DNA of 64,000 nt from Mariniphaga sp041687255 (GTDB lineage Bacteria > Bacteroidota > Bacteroidia > Bacteroidales > Prolixibacteraceae), in assembly GCA_041687255.1 (NCBI GenBank), contig JAWLCL010000009.1, positions 124,001 through 188,000 of the forward strand. Reading direction: 5' to 3'. The position numbers and the translations under genes were made by a program. This document shows, one piece after another, positions 8,084 through 15,296 of this stretch (positions are counted from its first letter, which is position 1; each line of letters opens with the position of its first letter). The notes under the pieces were generated by a model. It made no database searches and was not told the DNA's origin. It worked only from the letters and a program-made list of their open reading frames with translations.

Positions 8084-8260
8084 AGTTTAAAGTTTAAAGT
8101 TTAAACAGGGCAGAGGGCGGAGCAGAGAACAGTAAACAGTCTTTTTAATTGCCGTGGGAAATATTGCATAAGGAATAACTGTTAAATCGCACAGAGCAGA
8201 GAGCAGAGAGAGAGCAGAGAGCTAAGGACCGGAGGACCCCAGCATTTATGCTGGGGGACT
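8084..8260. repeat. Purine-rich GCAGAG-type repeat and hairpin tract
   Basis: After the regulator's stop codon the DNA carries AAGTTTAAAGTTTAAA-like repeats, then repeated GCAGAG/GGCAGAG words (~8107-8221), then GGACCGGAGGACC and the hairpin CCCCAGCAT/ATGCTGGGG (8237-8256). A second small hairpin follows (CCCTGT 8284-8289, ACAGGG 8296-8301). Similar GCAGAG words recur after other genes at about 28480, 29715 and 35850. No coding potential was seen. Confidence 0.7.
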
Positions 8261-8458
8261 GGAGTCAGGCCCTCCCCCATAATCCCTGTCGCTGAACAGG
8301 GTGACGGCTTTTTGTAGATTTTAGTTATATGATAGTGAAAAGTGAACAATTAACAGGTGAACGGTTGGAAAATAATAAACCTTTAAAAATTTTAGCTATA
8401 CAAAACTTACAGATACATATTCAGGTGCAGCAAACCATTTGATTTGTAGTAAATTTAC

Positions 8459-8493
8459 TAACTCTGACAGGGTTTGGACCCCTGTCAGAGTTA
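8459..8493. repeat. Perfect 14-bp inverted repeat (palindromic unit)
   Basis: TAACTCTGACAGGG at 8459-8472 is exactly complementary to 8480-8493, with a 7-nt loop. It is followed on the plus strand by A/T-rich sequence with CTTTTTCTTC, which is not a classical U-run, so a dispersed palindrome or bidirectional terminator are both possible. It lies 70 bp before the start of the next gene. Confidence 0.85.
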
Positions 8494-8562
8494 AAGAAAT
8501 AACCTTCTTTTTCTTCTTTTTATTTATAACTAATGACCAGTGACTAATTAATTTTTTTAATA

Positions 8563-9288
8563 ATGACAATTCTAGTAGTCGGAGCTAACGGTGCAACAGG
8601 AAAGCACCTGGTAAATCAACTTTTGGATGCAGGACATACAGTAAAGGCAATCGTCCGTCCGTCGGGAAAGATACCTGAAGCCTGGAGTTCCAATAAAAAA
8701 TTAATCCTTATCAGGGCCGGTATTGTGGAGATGGGGGTCGATGAGATGGCCGGTTATTTAAAGGATTGCCGGGCTGTGGCATCCTGTCTTGGGCATAACC
8801 TTACACGCAAAGGTATTTTCGGCAAACCACGACGGCTGGTAACCGATACAGTAGAACTGATTTGCGATGCAGTTAAGAAAAATGCACCAGCCGAACCCAT
8901 CCGGTTTGTTTTGATGAATACTGTAGGAAACAGGAACAGGGACTTACAGGAGTCCGTTCCATTTGGTGAAAGAATAATTAGCAGATTGCTTCGCTTTCTG
9001 CTGCCACCATTTGTTGACAATGAAAAGGCAGCCGGATATTTGCGTGTTCACATTGGTAAAAAAAATCAGCTTGTTGAATGGGTGGCAGTCCGCCCCGATT
9101 CGCTGATTGATGAAGATGAGGTGACTGATTACGATGTATATGTTTCTCCGATACGAAGTGCCCTTTTTAATCCGGGTAAGACTAGCAGGATAAATGTTGG
9201 GCATTTTATGGCTAGGCTGTTGACAGAAGATGATGAATGGATGCGATGGAAAGGGAAGATGCCGGTTGTTTATAATCGGGAGAAGTAA
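8563..9288 (+). CDS. NAD(P)-binding atypical SDR oxidoreductase/epimerase-like protein
   Basis: A 241-residue protein with the Rossmann nucleotide-binding motif at the very N-terminus, ILVVGANGATGKHLVNQLL (GxxGxxG type), typical of NmrA-like or atypical short-chain dehydrogenase family proteins. An RPSG segment (~32-35) may contact the cofactor phosphate. The classical YxxxK catalytic pair is not evident, as expected for the atypical group; WVAVRPDSLIDEDE (~168) matches the family's conserved RP motif. Start at 8563 is supported because the Rossmann strand begins at residue 3. Substrate and pathway unknown. It is a single-gene unit. Confidence 0.9.
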   Translation: MTILVVGANGATGKHLVNQLLDAGHTVKAIVRPSGKIPEAWSSNKKLILIRAGIVEMGVDEMAGYLKDCRAVASCLGHNLTRKGIFGKPRRLVTDTVELICDAVKKNAPAEPIRFVLMNTVGNRNRDLQESVPFGERIISRLLRFLLPPFVDNEKAAGYLRVHIGKKNQLVEWVAVRPDSLIDEDEVTDYDVYVSPIRSALFNPGKTSRINVGHFMARLLTEDDEWMRWKGKMPVVYNREK

Positions 9289-9658
9289 TCAAGGACCTGG
9301 CAGGGCCAGCCCGGATGCACATATTGTATCCTTCTTGTTCTTTGGGATACCTTGATTTGTTCAATTACTTAAATTTTTGTGTCTGTCATTAAAATTTTAT
9401 CAGACAGATATTGCAGGAGGTCATTTTCCCGGGTTGACAGCCGTAAACATGCAGTTGAAGTTTTTCGTGACTACAATTATCAGCAAAATAATTTCAATCC
9501 TGCCATCACAGAAATGTTGCACGATTGTTTCAGAAAAGCGAAAGCTGACAGCAATTGACCCTGGGACTCTGAGGTTCCACTTCCATCCTTTGCGATTGGC
9601 AATCCAGTTTGCAGATGTGACCTTAAATTAATAAATGTGCATTTTATCACGAAGAAAA
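9289..9658. other. Intergenic region, nothing supported
   Basis: Open frames exist on both strands, but neither translation resembles a known family and they lie antisense to one another, so neither is called. No strong hairpin or repeat was seen. Confidence 0.5.
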
Positions 9659-10234
9659 TTATTCAATTTCTACATAATGGTAGATTCCTCCAAAATGAAT
9701 ATTAAGCTGTACACTGTCAGAAGAATCAATATCAGCATTTGGTGTAAACGATACGGTAATTCGTGCCCTTTTACTGCTTGAAGTTACATCTGAGAAAATA
9801 TCCTGTATAAGATTTACAATCTGGTTTGTAGAAAGTTGTCTGCCGGCAGGCAATTCATTGGTCCCTTGTGGATCTGTACTGAAGTTACCCAAATTGACAC
9901 CCTCACGCGTACCTACTTTAATAGTAAAGTCTTCCAATACAACAGCTACTGTATCAGGTGATTCAACCTGGTCTAAACCCGATATCTCAAGATAACTGTC
10001 AGCCAATTGCAATTGTGAATTTGTTAATTTATCTGCAACGTCGGGTTCAATAATATCAGTCAGATTAAGATCAGGTAAAGGAAGTTCTCCTTTTACTCCC
10101 TCAGAACCTCTTAAATTTTGACTGTAGGTATGTTCTTCAGTTATCTGGCGTGGCGTTCCTTCTTCATCATCACTACACGATAAAAAAAAGATTACGGGTA
10201 TCAAAAGAATTGCAAAAATAGTGTATGTCTTCAT
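9659..10234 (-). CDS. Putative lipoprotein of unknown function with LPAGRQ insertion
   Basis: A 191-residue protein with a lipoprotein signal (MKTYTIFAILLIPVIFFLSC, Cys20) followed by SDDEE. The acidic residues after the Cys resemble the Bacteroidota lipoprotein export signal and suggest exposure on the outer membrane surface (inference). The rest is a beta-rich sequence with no family I recognise: it contains a repeated-looking alternation of Asp/Thr/Val segments (VESPDTVAVVLEDFTIKVG, RARITVSFTP). Residues ~127-133 (ELPAGRQ) are encoded by an 18-bp near-perfect palindrome that matches a dispersed intergenic repeat, so this segment was probably inserted. It is a single gene on the minus strand with no co-directional close neighbour. 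Confidence 0.75.
   Translation of the reverse strand: MKTYTIFAILLIPVIFFLSCSDDEEGTPRQITEEHTYSQNLRGSEGVKGELPLPDLNLTDIIEPDVADKLTNSQLQLADSYLEISGLDQVESPDTVAVVLEDFTIKVGTREGVNLGNFSTDPQGTNELPAGRQLSTNQIVNLIQDIFSDVTSSSKRARITVSFTPNADIDSSDSVQLNIHFGGIYHYVEIE
9836..9853. repeat. Palindromic repeat inside a coding sequence (encodes LPAGRQ)
   Basis: The core TGCCGGCA (9841-9848) sits in an 18-bp near-perfect palindrome TTGTCTGCCGGCAGGCAA with one non-complementary pair. It keeps the reading frame of the lipoprotein gene. Related copies lie at 22476-22498, 26569-26592 and 28798-28814. Confidence 0.75.
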
Positions 10235-10918
10235 GATGTGTGTTTAATATGTGTTTGTACTATCAAAAACAATGGCCCGGCTGAAAAGTTTTGTCAACAT
10301 CGGGAGCAAATAGTGTTTATTTATTAAAGAACATCTTTATTCCCTCAGTTGAAATTCTCGTTTTCACATTTCTCCCGGTGAGCGAACATTGTCATTTTTG
10401 CACCAATCATTCTTAATAAGGTCACTTGCAGAAGAAGCTGACAATTCTGCAGTATACTGAGGTGGACAGGTGAGGGCATTAAAAGCTTTTGCCTGATATT
10501 TGATTATTGTGCCATAGATTACGGTCAGTTAATGATTTTTGTAATTGGCGTTCTTTGACATCTTGTTAAGGAAAATGGATATTGGGAGAATTAAATATAG
10601 CCAACCTGGAGTTGGACAACAGAAGCAATAGGAGGTGGTGGAGCTTCTGTTTTATCTGTTCCGGAGTATTGCCAGGTTTTAAAAGTTACCTGGGGTTTTA
10701 AATGAACTTTATATCTTTTATTGATGCCACTAAATTGCAGATGTCCGACATTTAGGCTAAGTGGGGATCTGAAAAGGTCATTCTATAATCTGGTTTTGTC
10801 GTATCCTTATTGGATGATTACTGTGGGTTATATTTCTGGTATGGCTGCCATCCCCGGGGGATTCTCCTTCGGACTAACTCCCTGTGGATTGGAAGAATAA
10901 CATTAAGCAGTAATATTT
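10235..10918. other. 684-bp intergenic region, no confirmed gene
   Basis: No recognisable gene, RNA or repeat. On the plus strand one frame from about 10600 to 10899 is interrupted only by a TGA near 10701 and ends in a Gly/Pro-rich stretch (GYISGMAAIPGGFSFG), which could be a decayed gene, but its composition is not convincing. Confidence 0.4.
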
Positions 10919-11695
10919 CTACTCATTCATCATTCCCTTTGCTTTCTCAGCTTTTTCATAACTCCAGTCGGGATTTATTTCATGAGCTTTCATGTAGCTT
11001 TCATAAGCCATGCCGTACTCCTTATTCTCCATATAATAATCCCCTTTTGAATCGTAAGGGTTGGGATGATTCGGATGCAATTCAATGTATTTGTCGAACG
11101 CTTTTTCAGCTTCCTTCATATTGCCTTCGCTCATATGGGTATATCCAAGGATATTGTAAAACGGAGCTGGATTACCGGTGGATTTGATTCCTTTTTTGTA
11201 GGTTTTTATAACTCCTTTTAAATCTTTTTTCTGCGTTTGAAATGAGGCAAGAATGTAATAGGAATTGTTATCCTCAGGATACAGTTTCACGATCTTTTTA
11301 CCGGTATCGATAAGGTCTGCTTTTGGATCTTCCTGTAAACGAACCAATGCAGCTTTCAGAAGTTTTTCAGCTTCATTTAACTGATTGCCGGCAGCAATCG
11401 CTTTTTCAGCATGTTTATCAAAAAGCTCCCGGTTTCCGTTGTATAAAGCAAAAATTGCACGTTGGGCATGCGCCATGAACAGATTAGGGTCTTCCTGTAA
11501 AGCTTCATTCATTAATTGAAGCGATTTGTTTGCTTCCGCATTTTCAGCAGCTTCCAGACTTTGATAATATAATTGTACAGCTTTTTCGGATGAAGAAGTA
11601 GGAATCATCATTTTGCTTTTTTCCTGCGCCCGGGAAGTGGAAAAGCAAACGAATGAAACAATAGTTGTAAGCAATAAAATTTTCAGTGTGTTCAT
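10919..11695 (-). CDS. Exported tetratricopeptide repeat protein
   Basis: A 258-residue protein with a cleavable signal peptide (MNTLKILLLTTIVSFVCFSTSRAQ) and at least five TPR-like helical hairpins. The clearest are ~165-198 (NPAPFYNILGYTHMSEGNMKEAEKAFDKYIELHPNHP) and ~200-232 (PYDSKGDYYMENKEYGMAYESYMKAHEINPDW), with degenerate units before them from residue ~38. Export without a lipobox places it in the periplasm. TPR proteins of this type mediate protein-protein contacts; no enzymatic domain is present. It is a single gene, with a large stem-loop (terminator of the upstream gene) about 240 bp before its start. Confidence 0.85.
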   Translation of the reverse strand: MNTLKILLLTTIVSFVCFSTSRAQEKSKMMIPTSSSEKAVQLYYQSLEAAENAEANKSLQLMNEALQEDPNLFMAHAQRAIFALYNGNRELFDKHAEKAIAAGNQLNEAEKLLKAALVRLQEDPKADLIDTGKKIVKLYPEDNNSYYILASFQTQKKDLKGVIKTYKKGIKSTGNPAPFYNILGYTHMSEGNMKEAEKAFDKYIELHPNHPNPYDSKGDYYMENKEYGMAYESYMKAHEINPDWSYEKAEKAKGMMNE

Positions 11696-11931
11696 AATAT
11701 TTGCTTTTTGAAATGTATATACAATTTATGAAATAAATGACAGAAAATCATTATAATACGTTGAAATTTAAAGGTTATTGACATTGGATTGATTGCCATT
11801 GTATTGATTCTGCAGAATGACCAGTATTAACGTAAAAAAGTGCAGATTTTTGCATCTTTTTTTAACAGCCGAAACATCAACTAATTTTCAATATGGCCGT
11901 CAATATTACCCATTATACACAATGGCAAAAA

Positions 11932-11994
11932 AATGACGCTGATGAATAAATAAATGCAGAACAATTATCTGCATTTATTTCTCATAAGCGTCAT
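11932..11994 (-). terminator. Rho-independent terminator of the DUF4382 gene
   Basis: A long imperfect stem: ATGACGCT (11933-11940) pairs with AGCGTCAT (11987-11994), and AAATAAATGCAGA (11948-11960) pairs with 11968-11980. On the minus strand the stem is followed by a T-run (complement of the A-run at about 11927-11933), 40 bp past the stop of the gene at 12035. Confidence 0.8.
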
Positions 11995-12034
11995 CAATGA
12001 AATAAAACTCGAAACCTATATTTTTTATTTCATT

Positions 12035-12799
12035 TTAGTCATTGTTTTCATTGTCTGATTCTTCTTCCTCATTCTCATCATCATCATCATCATCATCTTC
12101 TTCTTCTTCTTCCTCTTCAAATTTGAGCTTTGAAATTTCTTCCAGCTTTTCTTTTAATAATTCGGTAATTTCTTCATTTACATCATCAGTAAATAAAAGC
12201 ACACCGTTTTCATCGGCTATGGCTCCTGAAAGATCAATTCCATCAAACAAGAGGGTGAGATCAATCAAAACCATTACATCTGTCATTGCCCCTTCTGAAA
12301 TCAGAATTCCGGCTTCATTTTCCACTTCAAAATCGAAATCATCATCGGCTGTTGAAAATTCAAACGGACTTTGCGTAAGGTCATCAAAAGTGAAGGTTCC
12401 CCTGATTACAATTGAAAGATCGTTTTCCAGAACATTTTCCGATTCAAACTCAACTTCTTTGTATAAGCCGGGTTCAATCAGTGCCCAGTCTATTTCAGGA
12501 GTGGTTACTCCGGATACCAGGTCAGCTGAAAAAGGTCCATCAAAAACAATTTTTTCAGCTTTAGGCTCTTCCTTTTCTGTCAGGGGTTTAAACTTGATTT
12601 TTTCAATACCTATCCAGGCTTCAGATATTTCAGTTGTACCGGCTGAAATGCTCTTTAAAGTGCCTGAAGTGATGGCTTTAAAGGTCAGTTTAACTTCTCC
12701 CTGATTGGTAAGGTTTGTCAGGTCTTCTTTGTTGCAGGCAGTAAAAACAACCAGGCCTGCAGCGGTTAAAATCAAAAAAAGCTTTTTAAGCGTCCTCAT
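12035..12799 (-). CDS. DUF4382 lipoprotein with polyacidic C-terminal tail
   Basis: A 254-residue lipoprotein: signal MRTLKKLFLILTAAGLVVFTAC (Cys22) followed by NKED, an acidic post-lipobox pattern associated with surface export in Bacteroidota. The body (~35-200) matches DUF4382-type beta-sandwich proteins: VKLTFKAITSG, ISEAWIGIEKIKF, PGLYKEVEFE, and VLIDLTLLFDGIDL. The final ~27 residues are almost only Asp, Glu and Asn, a low-complexity acidic tail that could bind cations or reflect simple-repeat expansion (GAA/GAT-type codons). Function is unknown. A strong stem-loop terminator follows. The antisense strand of the tail shows a long serine run, which is a shadow. Confidence 0.82.
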   Translation of the reverse strand: MRTLKKLFLILTAAGLVVFTACNKEDLTNLTNQGEVKLTFKAITSGTLKSISAGTTEISEAWIGIEKIKFKPLTEKEEPKAEKIVFDGPFSADLVSGVTTPEIDWALIEPGLYKEVEFESENVLENDLSIVIRGTFTFDDLTQSPFEFSTADDDFDFEVENEAGILISEGAMTDVMVLIDLTLLFDGIDLSGAIADENGVLLFTDDVNEEITELLKEKLEEISKLKFEEEEEEEDDDDDDDENEEEESDNENND

Positions 12800-13060
12800 A
12801 GTTTAAATATTTAATTTAATGTTGGTGTTATATATATCCACAACCATTAAAATACCCTACCTGAAATGTAATCGTCTAGGATACTAACTAACAGTAGGAA
12901 ACATACAACTCTTTTAATGCATGTGCCGGGGAAGGACAGAGGACACATTACTGTTGGTCAAATCCGACGATAATACAGCTGTTACAGTGGGGGAAGAAGT
13001 TTCAGTCTATTAAAGGATGTGAATGGTTTTGCATTTCAGCAGCATTGGTTTTATATTCTG

Positions 13061-13696
13061 TTATTCCATCTGCTCAAACGGATTAAGAAATTTTTCTTCA
13101 GAAATTTCTACCTGGTTTCCGCGCCACATCTGCTCGCCAAACGGCTGGTCAGTAATGTCCCAATAGATTTCAACGGTAACATCGTCGGGATCGGGAAAGT
13201 AGAGGGAAAGGCTCACCTGGTTATCCATGATGACATGGGGAATATCCGTTTGTTTGATGCGATTGTAAATTTCTACCAGCACATCATGTGTCGGTACTTC
13301 GAAAGCCACCTGCTGCAGCTGACGGTGGTCAGCCGGAGGAAACTCCTTTACACGCGATTCCAGTAACACCAGCTCGTGGTGCTTGTCTGATGCACTCATA
13401 AAAATTCTTCGCAGCCCGTCGTAAACTACCTCTTCGGTTTCATGAAAATCCAGGTATTTTTCATAAAACTGTACGGTGCGGTCGAGGTCTGTTACCATCA
13501 TTACAATATGCCCGGGTGAAATGCGTACACCGGGTGAAGGTTGTTCCTGCCGTTCTTCATTACTGCTTGTTTGCAACTCAGTAATTTCGTTACTGCTGCT
13601 ATTATTGTCATCCGAGTTGGCTGATTTACCCTGGCAGGCTGAAAGGATAAGCAATAAAGAAAATATCTGCACTATTGAGGATTTTAATGGATGCAT
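13061..13696 (-). CDS. Lipoprotein with a VOC (glyoxalase-like) domain
   Basis: A 211-residue protein with a lipoprotein signal (MHPLKSSIVQIFSLLLILSAC, Cys21), a ~40-residue Ser/Asn/Glu-rich linker, and a VOC domain from ~60 to 190: GHIVMMVTDLDRTVQFYEKYLDF, HELVLLES, HRQLQQVAFEVPTHD, and YFPDPDDVTVEIYWD. Candidate metal ligands are the His in GHIVMM, a His in HRQLQQ or HELV, and Glu in VEIYW, as in metal-dependent VOC enzymes such as extradiol dioxygenases. VOC proteins are normally cytosolic, so membrane anchoring is unusual. It is a single minus-strand gene 117 bp downstream of the racemase gene. Substrate unknown. Confidence 0.85.
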   Translation of the reverse strand: MHPLKSSIVQIFSLLLILSACQGKSANSDDNNSSSNEITELQTSSNEERQEQPSPGVRISPGHIVMMVTDLDRTVQFYEKYLDFHETEEVVYDGLRRIFMSASDKHHELVLLESRVKEFPPADHRQLQQVAFEVPTHDVLVEIYNRIKQTDIPHVIMDNQVSLSLYFPDPDDVTVEIYWDITDQPFGEQMWRGNQVEISEEKFLNPFEQME

Positions 13697-13813
13697 GATT
13701 AGGATTTTATCTGTTTCTATTGAAAACAGGTATTTGTAATTATTGTTTGATCTGGGTTTGGTACATCCAATTTCCTGCCTCCAGTATGCCTAACTAAATA
13801 CTTTAGTCGGGGT

Positions 13814-14545
13814 TTAACTTTGGCGGCGTTCACTTCTATCTGAGCCCAATTTATTATTTAGTGAAAAATCAATTGCTTTTCTTGCATGCAGCAGGGTGGA
13901 ATTAAAAACAGGTATTTCACTGTCACTGTCTTTTATTAACAAAGGAATTTCGGTGCAGCCCAGTATAACTCCTTCAGCTCCTTGTTTTCCAAGGTTATAA
14001 ATGATTGTTTTAAAAGCATCCCGTGAGGCATCTTTTACAATTCCCGATATCAGTTCATTGTAGATTACATTGTGCACCACATCCCGTTCCTGCCTGCCGG
14101 GTACAATTACATCGATATCATAATTTTTTGCCAGCCGCTCTTTATAAAAATTCTGTTCCATAGTAAACCGGGTTCCCAGCAAGCCCACCTTGTGCATTCC
14201 CTGAGCCTTTATTTCTTCTGCTGTGGCATCGGCAATGTGGATTAAGGGAATTGAAACATTTTCCTGAACTTCCTGAGCCATCAGGTGCATGGTGTTGGTG
14301 CATATTACCAACAATCCGGCACCTGCTTTTTCCAGTTTTTGGGCAATAGCTATCATTCGCACTGTTAATGCTTCCCATTTCCCCTCATGCTGCATTTTTT
14401 CATATTCTGCAAAATCGACCGAATACATTATGCATTTACATGAGTGGGGGGCACCCAGCAGTTGTTTGGTCAGCTCATTTAACATGCGGTAATATTCAAG
14501 GGAAGATTCCCAGCTCATACCGCCAATTAATCCAATGGTTTTCAT
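13814..14545 (-). CDS. Aspartate/glutamate racemase family protein
   Basis: A 243-residue cytosolic enzyme of the Asp/Glu racemase family. MKTIGLIGGMSWESSLEYYRMLNE is the family N-terminus; the two catalytic cysteines are visible as Cys82 in ICTNTMH and Cys197 in LGCTEIPLLI. The most likely reaction is interconversion of L- and D-aspartate or a related amino acid by two-base proton transfer without cofactor; the closest pattern is YgeA-like broad-range racemases. Length is normal. It starts 6 bp after the stop of the GNAT gene, so the two are probably one transcript. Confidence 0.93.
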   Translation of the reverse strand: MKTIGLIGGMSWESSLEYYRMLNELTKQLLGAPHSCKCIMYSVDFAEYEKMQHEGKWEALTVRMIAIAQKLEKAGAGLLVICTNTMHLMAQEVQENVSIPLIHIADATAEEIKAQGMHKVGLLGTRFTMEQNFYKERLAKNYDIDVIVPGRQERDVVHNVIYNELISGIVKDASRDAFKTIIYNLGKQGAEGVILGCTEIPLLIKDSDSEIPVFNSTLLHARKAIDFSLNNKLGSDRSERRQS

Positions 14546-14551
14546 TGATTT

Positions 14552-14992
14552 TTATTTAAGATTGTTCCATTTATCAGCCAGACGGTATACATTGGTTTCC
14601 CGCTTTTCAAACCCAATTTTCTGATACAGCTTATTGGCTGCTTTGCGCTCATAGCCGGAGGTTAAATCAATTTTGCTTACTCCTTGTTCAACTGCATAAT
14701 CAACAGCAAACCGGATGAGTTTTTCGCCAATACCCTTTCCTCTTGCTGATGCATCCACCACCACATCCTCAACCCATGCTTTTTCTCCGGTTGGAGTTTT
14801 TTGAAACAACAGGGTTAATGTGCCAACAATCTCTTCTTCTTCGGCAACAAAAATTTTTGTACTTCCTGAGCTAATAATTTCTTCGAGCCTGTTTTTATCA
14901 GGTACGGGAATTCCGGGGGCAAGCTGAGGAATGAGCTTCTTAAAAGCGGTAGCAACAGCTTCTGTTATTTGAGAAACTTCATGAATTTTCAT
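14552..14992 (-). CDS. GNAT family N-acetyltransferase
   Basis: A 146-residue acetyltransferase of the GNAT superfamily. The acetyl-CoA pyrophosphate loop is visible as VVDASARGKGIGEKLIRFA (Q/RxxGxG/A type), with IVGTLTLLFQ as the preceding strand and LTSGYERKAANKLYQKIGFEKR as the C-terminal helix and GF motif. The acceptor is unknown; pairing with an amino-acid racemase 6 bp downstream suggests an amino-acid or small amine substrate (inference). It is probably the first gene of a two-gene operon. Confidence 0.93.
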   Translation of the reverse strand: MKIHEVSQITEAVATAFKKLIPQLAPGIPVPDKNRLEEIISSGSTKIFVAEEEEIVGTLTLLFQKTPTGEKAWVEDVVVDASARGKGIGEKLIRFAVDYAVEQGVSKIDLTSGYERKAANKLYQKIGFEKRETNVYRLADKWNNLK

Positions 14993-15054
14993 AATCCGGT
15001 TTTTAATGGGTTAAATTTAATAATTTATACCGGCTGAATTTAAGGACTGAAGTA

Positions 15055-15195
15055 ATGAGTTACTACAGGATTGAAGAGGATTCATATTCCCGGCATTTAA
15101 AATGGTACCGGTTTATCGAGAAACGTGGTTTTTACTTTGAACAGCAAGAACCATTAGAATTCCCTCAAAGCCCGGGAGGTAAAACATTTTTTTAA
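15055..15195 (+). CDS. Possible small ORF, 46 aa, unknown
   Basis: ATG at 15055 to TAA at 15195, with a charged, aromatic-rich translation (MSYYRIEEDSYSRHLKWYRF, then IEKRGFYFEQQEPLEFPQSP). The composition is more protein-like than most intergenic frames, but no family is recognised and no promoter is obvious. It could be a functional small protein or the end of a decayed gene. It lies between the GNAT gene and the histidine kinase, both on the other strand. Confidence 0.3.
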   Translation: MSYYRIEEDSYSRHLKWYRFIEKRGFYFEQQEPLEFPQSPGGKTFF

Positions 15196-15296
15196 GGGAA
15201 TTCATGTTCATTAATTTCAACAACGATAGGGAGAATATTATCCTGTATGGCTTATGAAACTAAACTATTTTTTGATTGCCCGAATTGCTAAAACAT

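Noticed and set aside
9377..9631. Overlapping frames on both strands in the gap after the SDR-like gene
   Set aside because: Both are open by chance; neither has start context, homology-like motifs or neighbours that suggest a gene.
10600..10899. Plus-strand frame with one TGA and a Gly/Pro-rich end
   Set aside because: Could be a decayed gene, but composition is weak and no family pattern is visible; left as intergenic.
12042..12704. Long serine-rich plus-strand frame
   Set aside because: It is the antisense shadow of the acidic tail and body of the DUF4382 gene.
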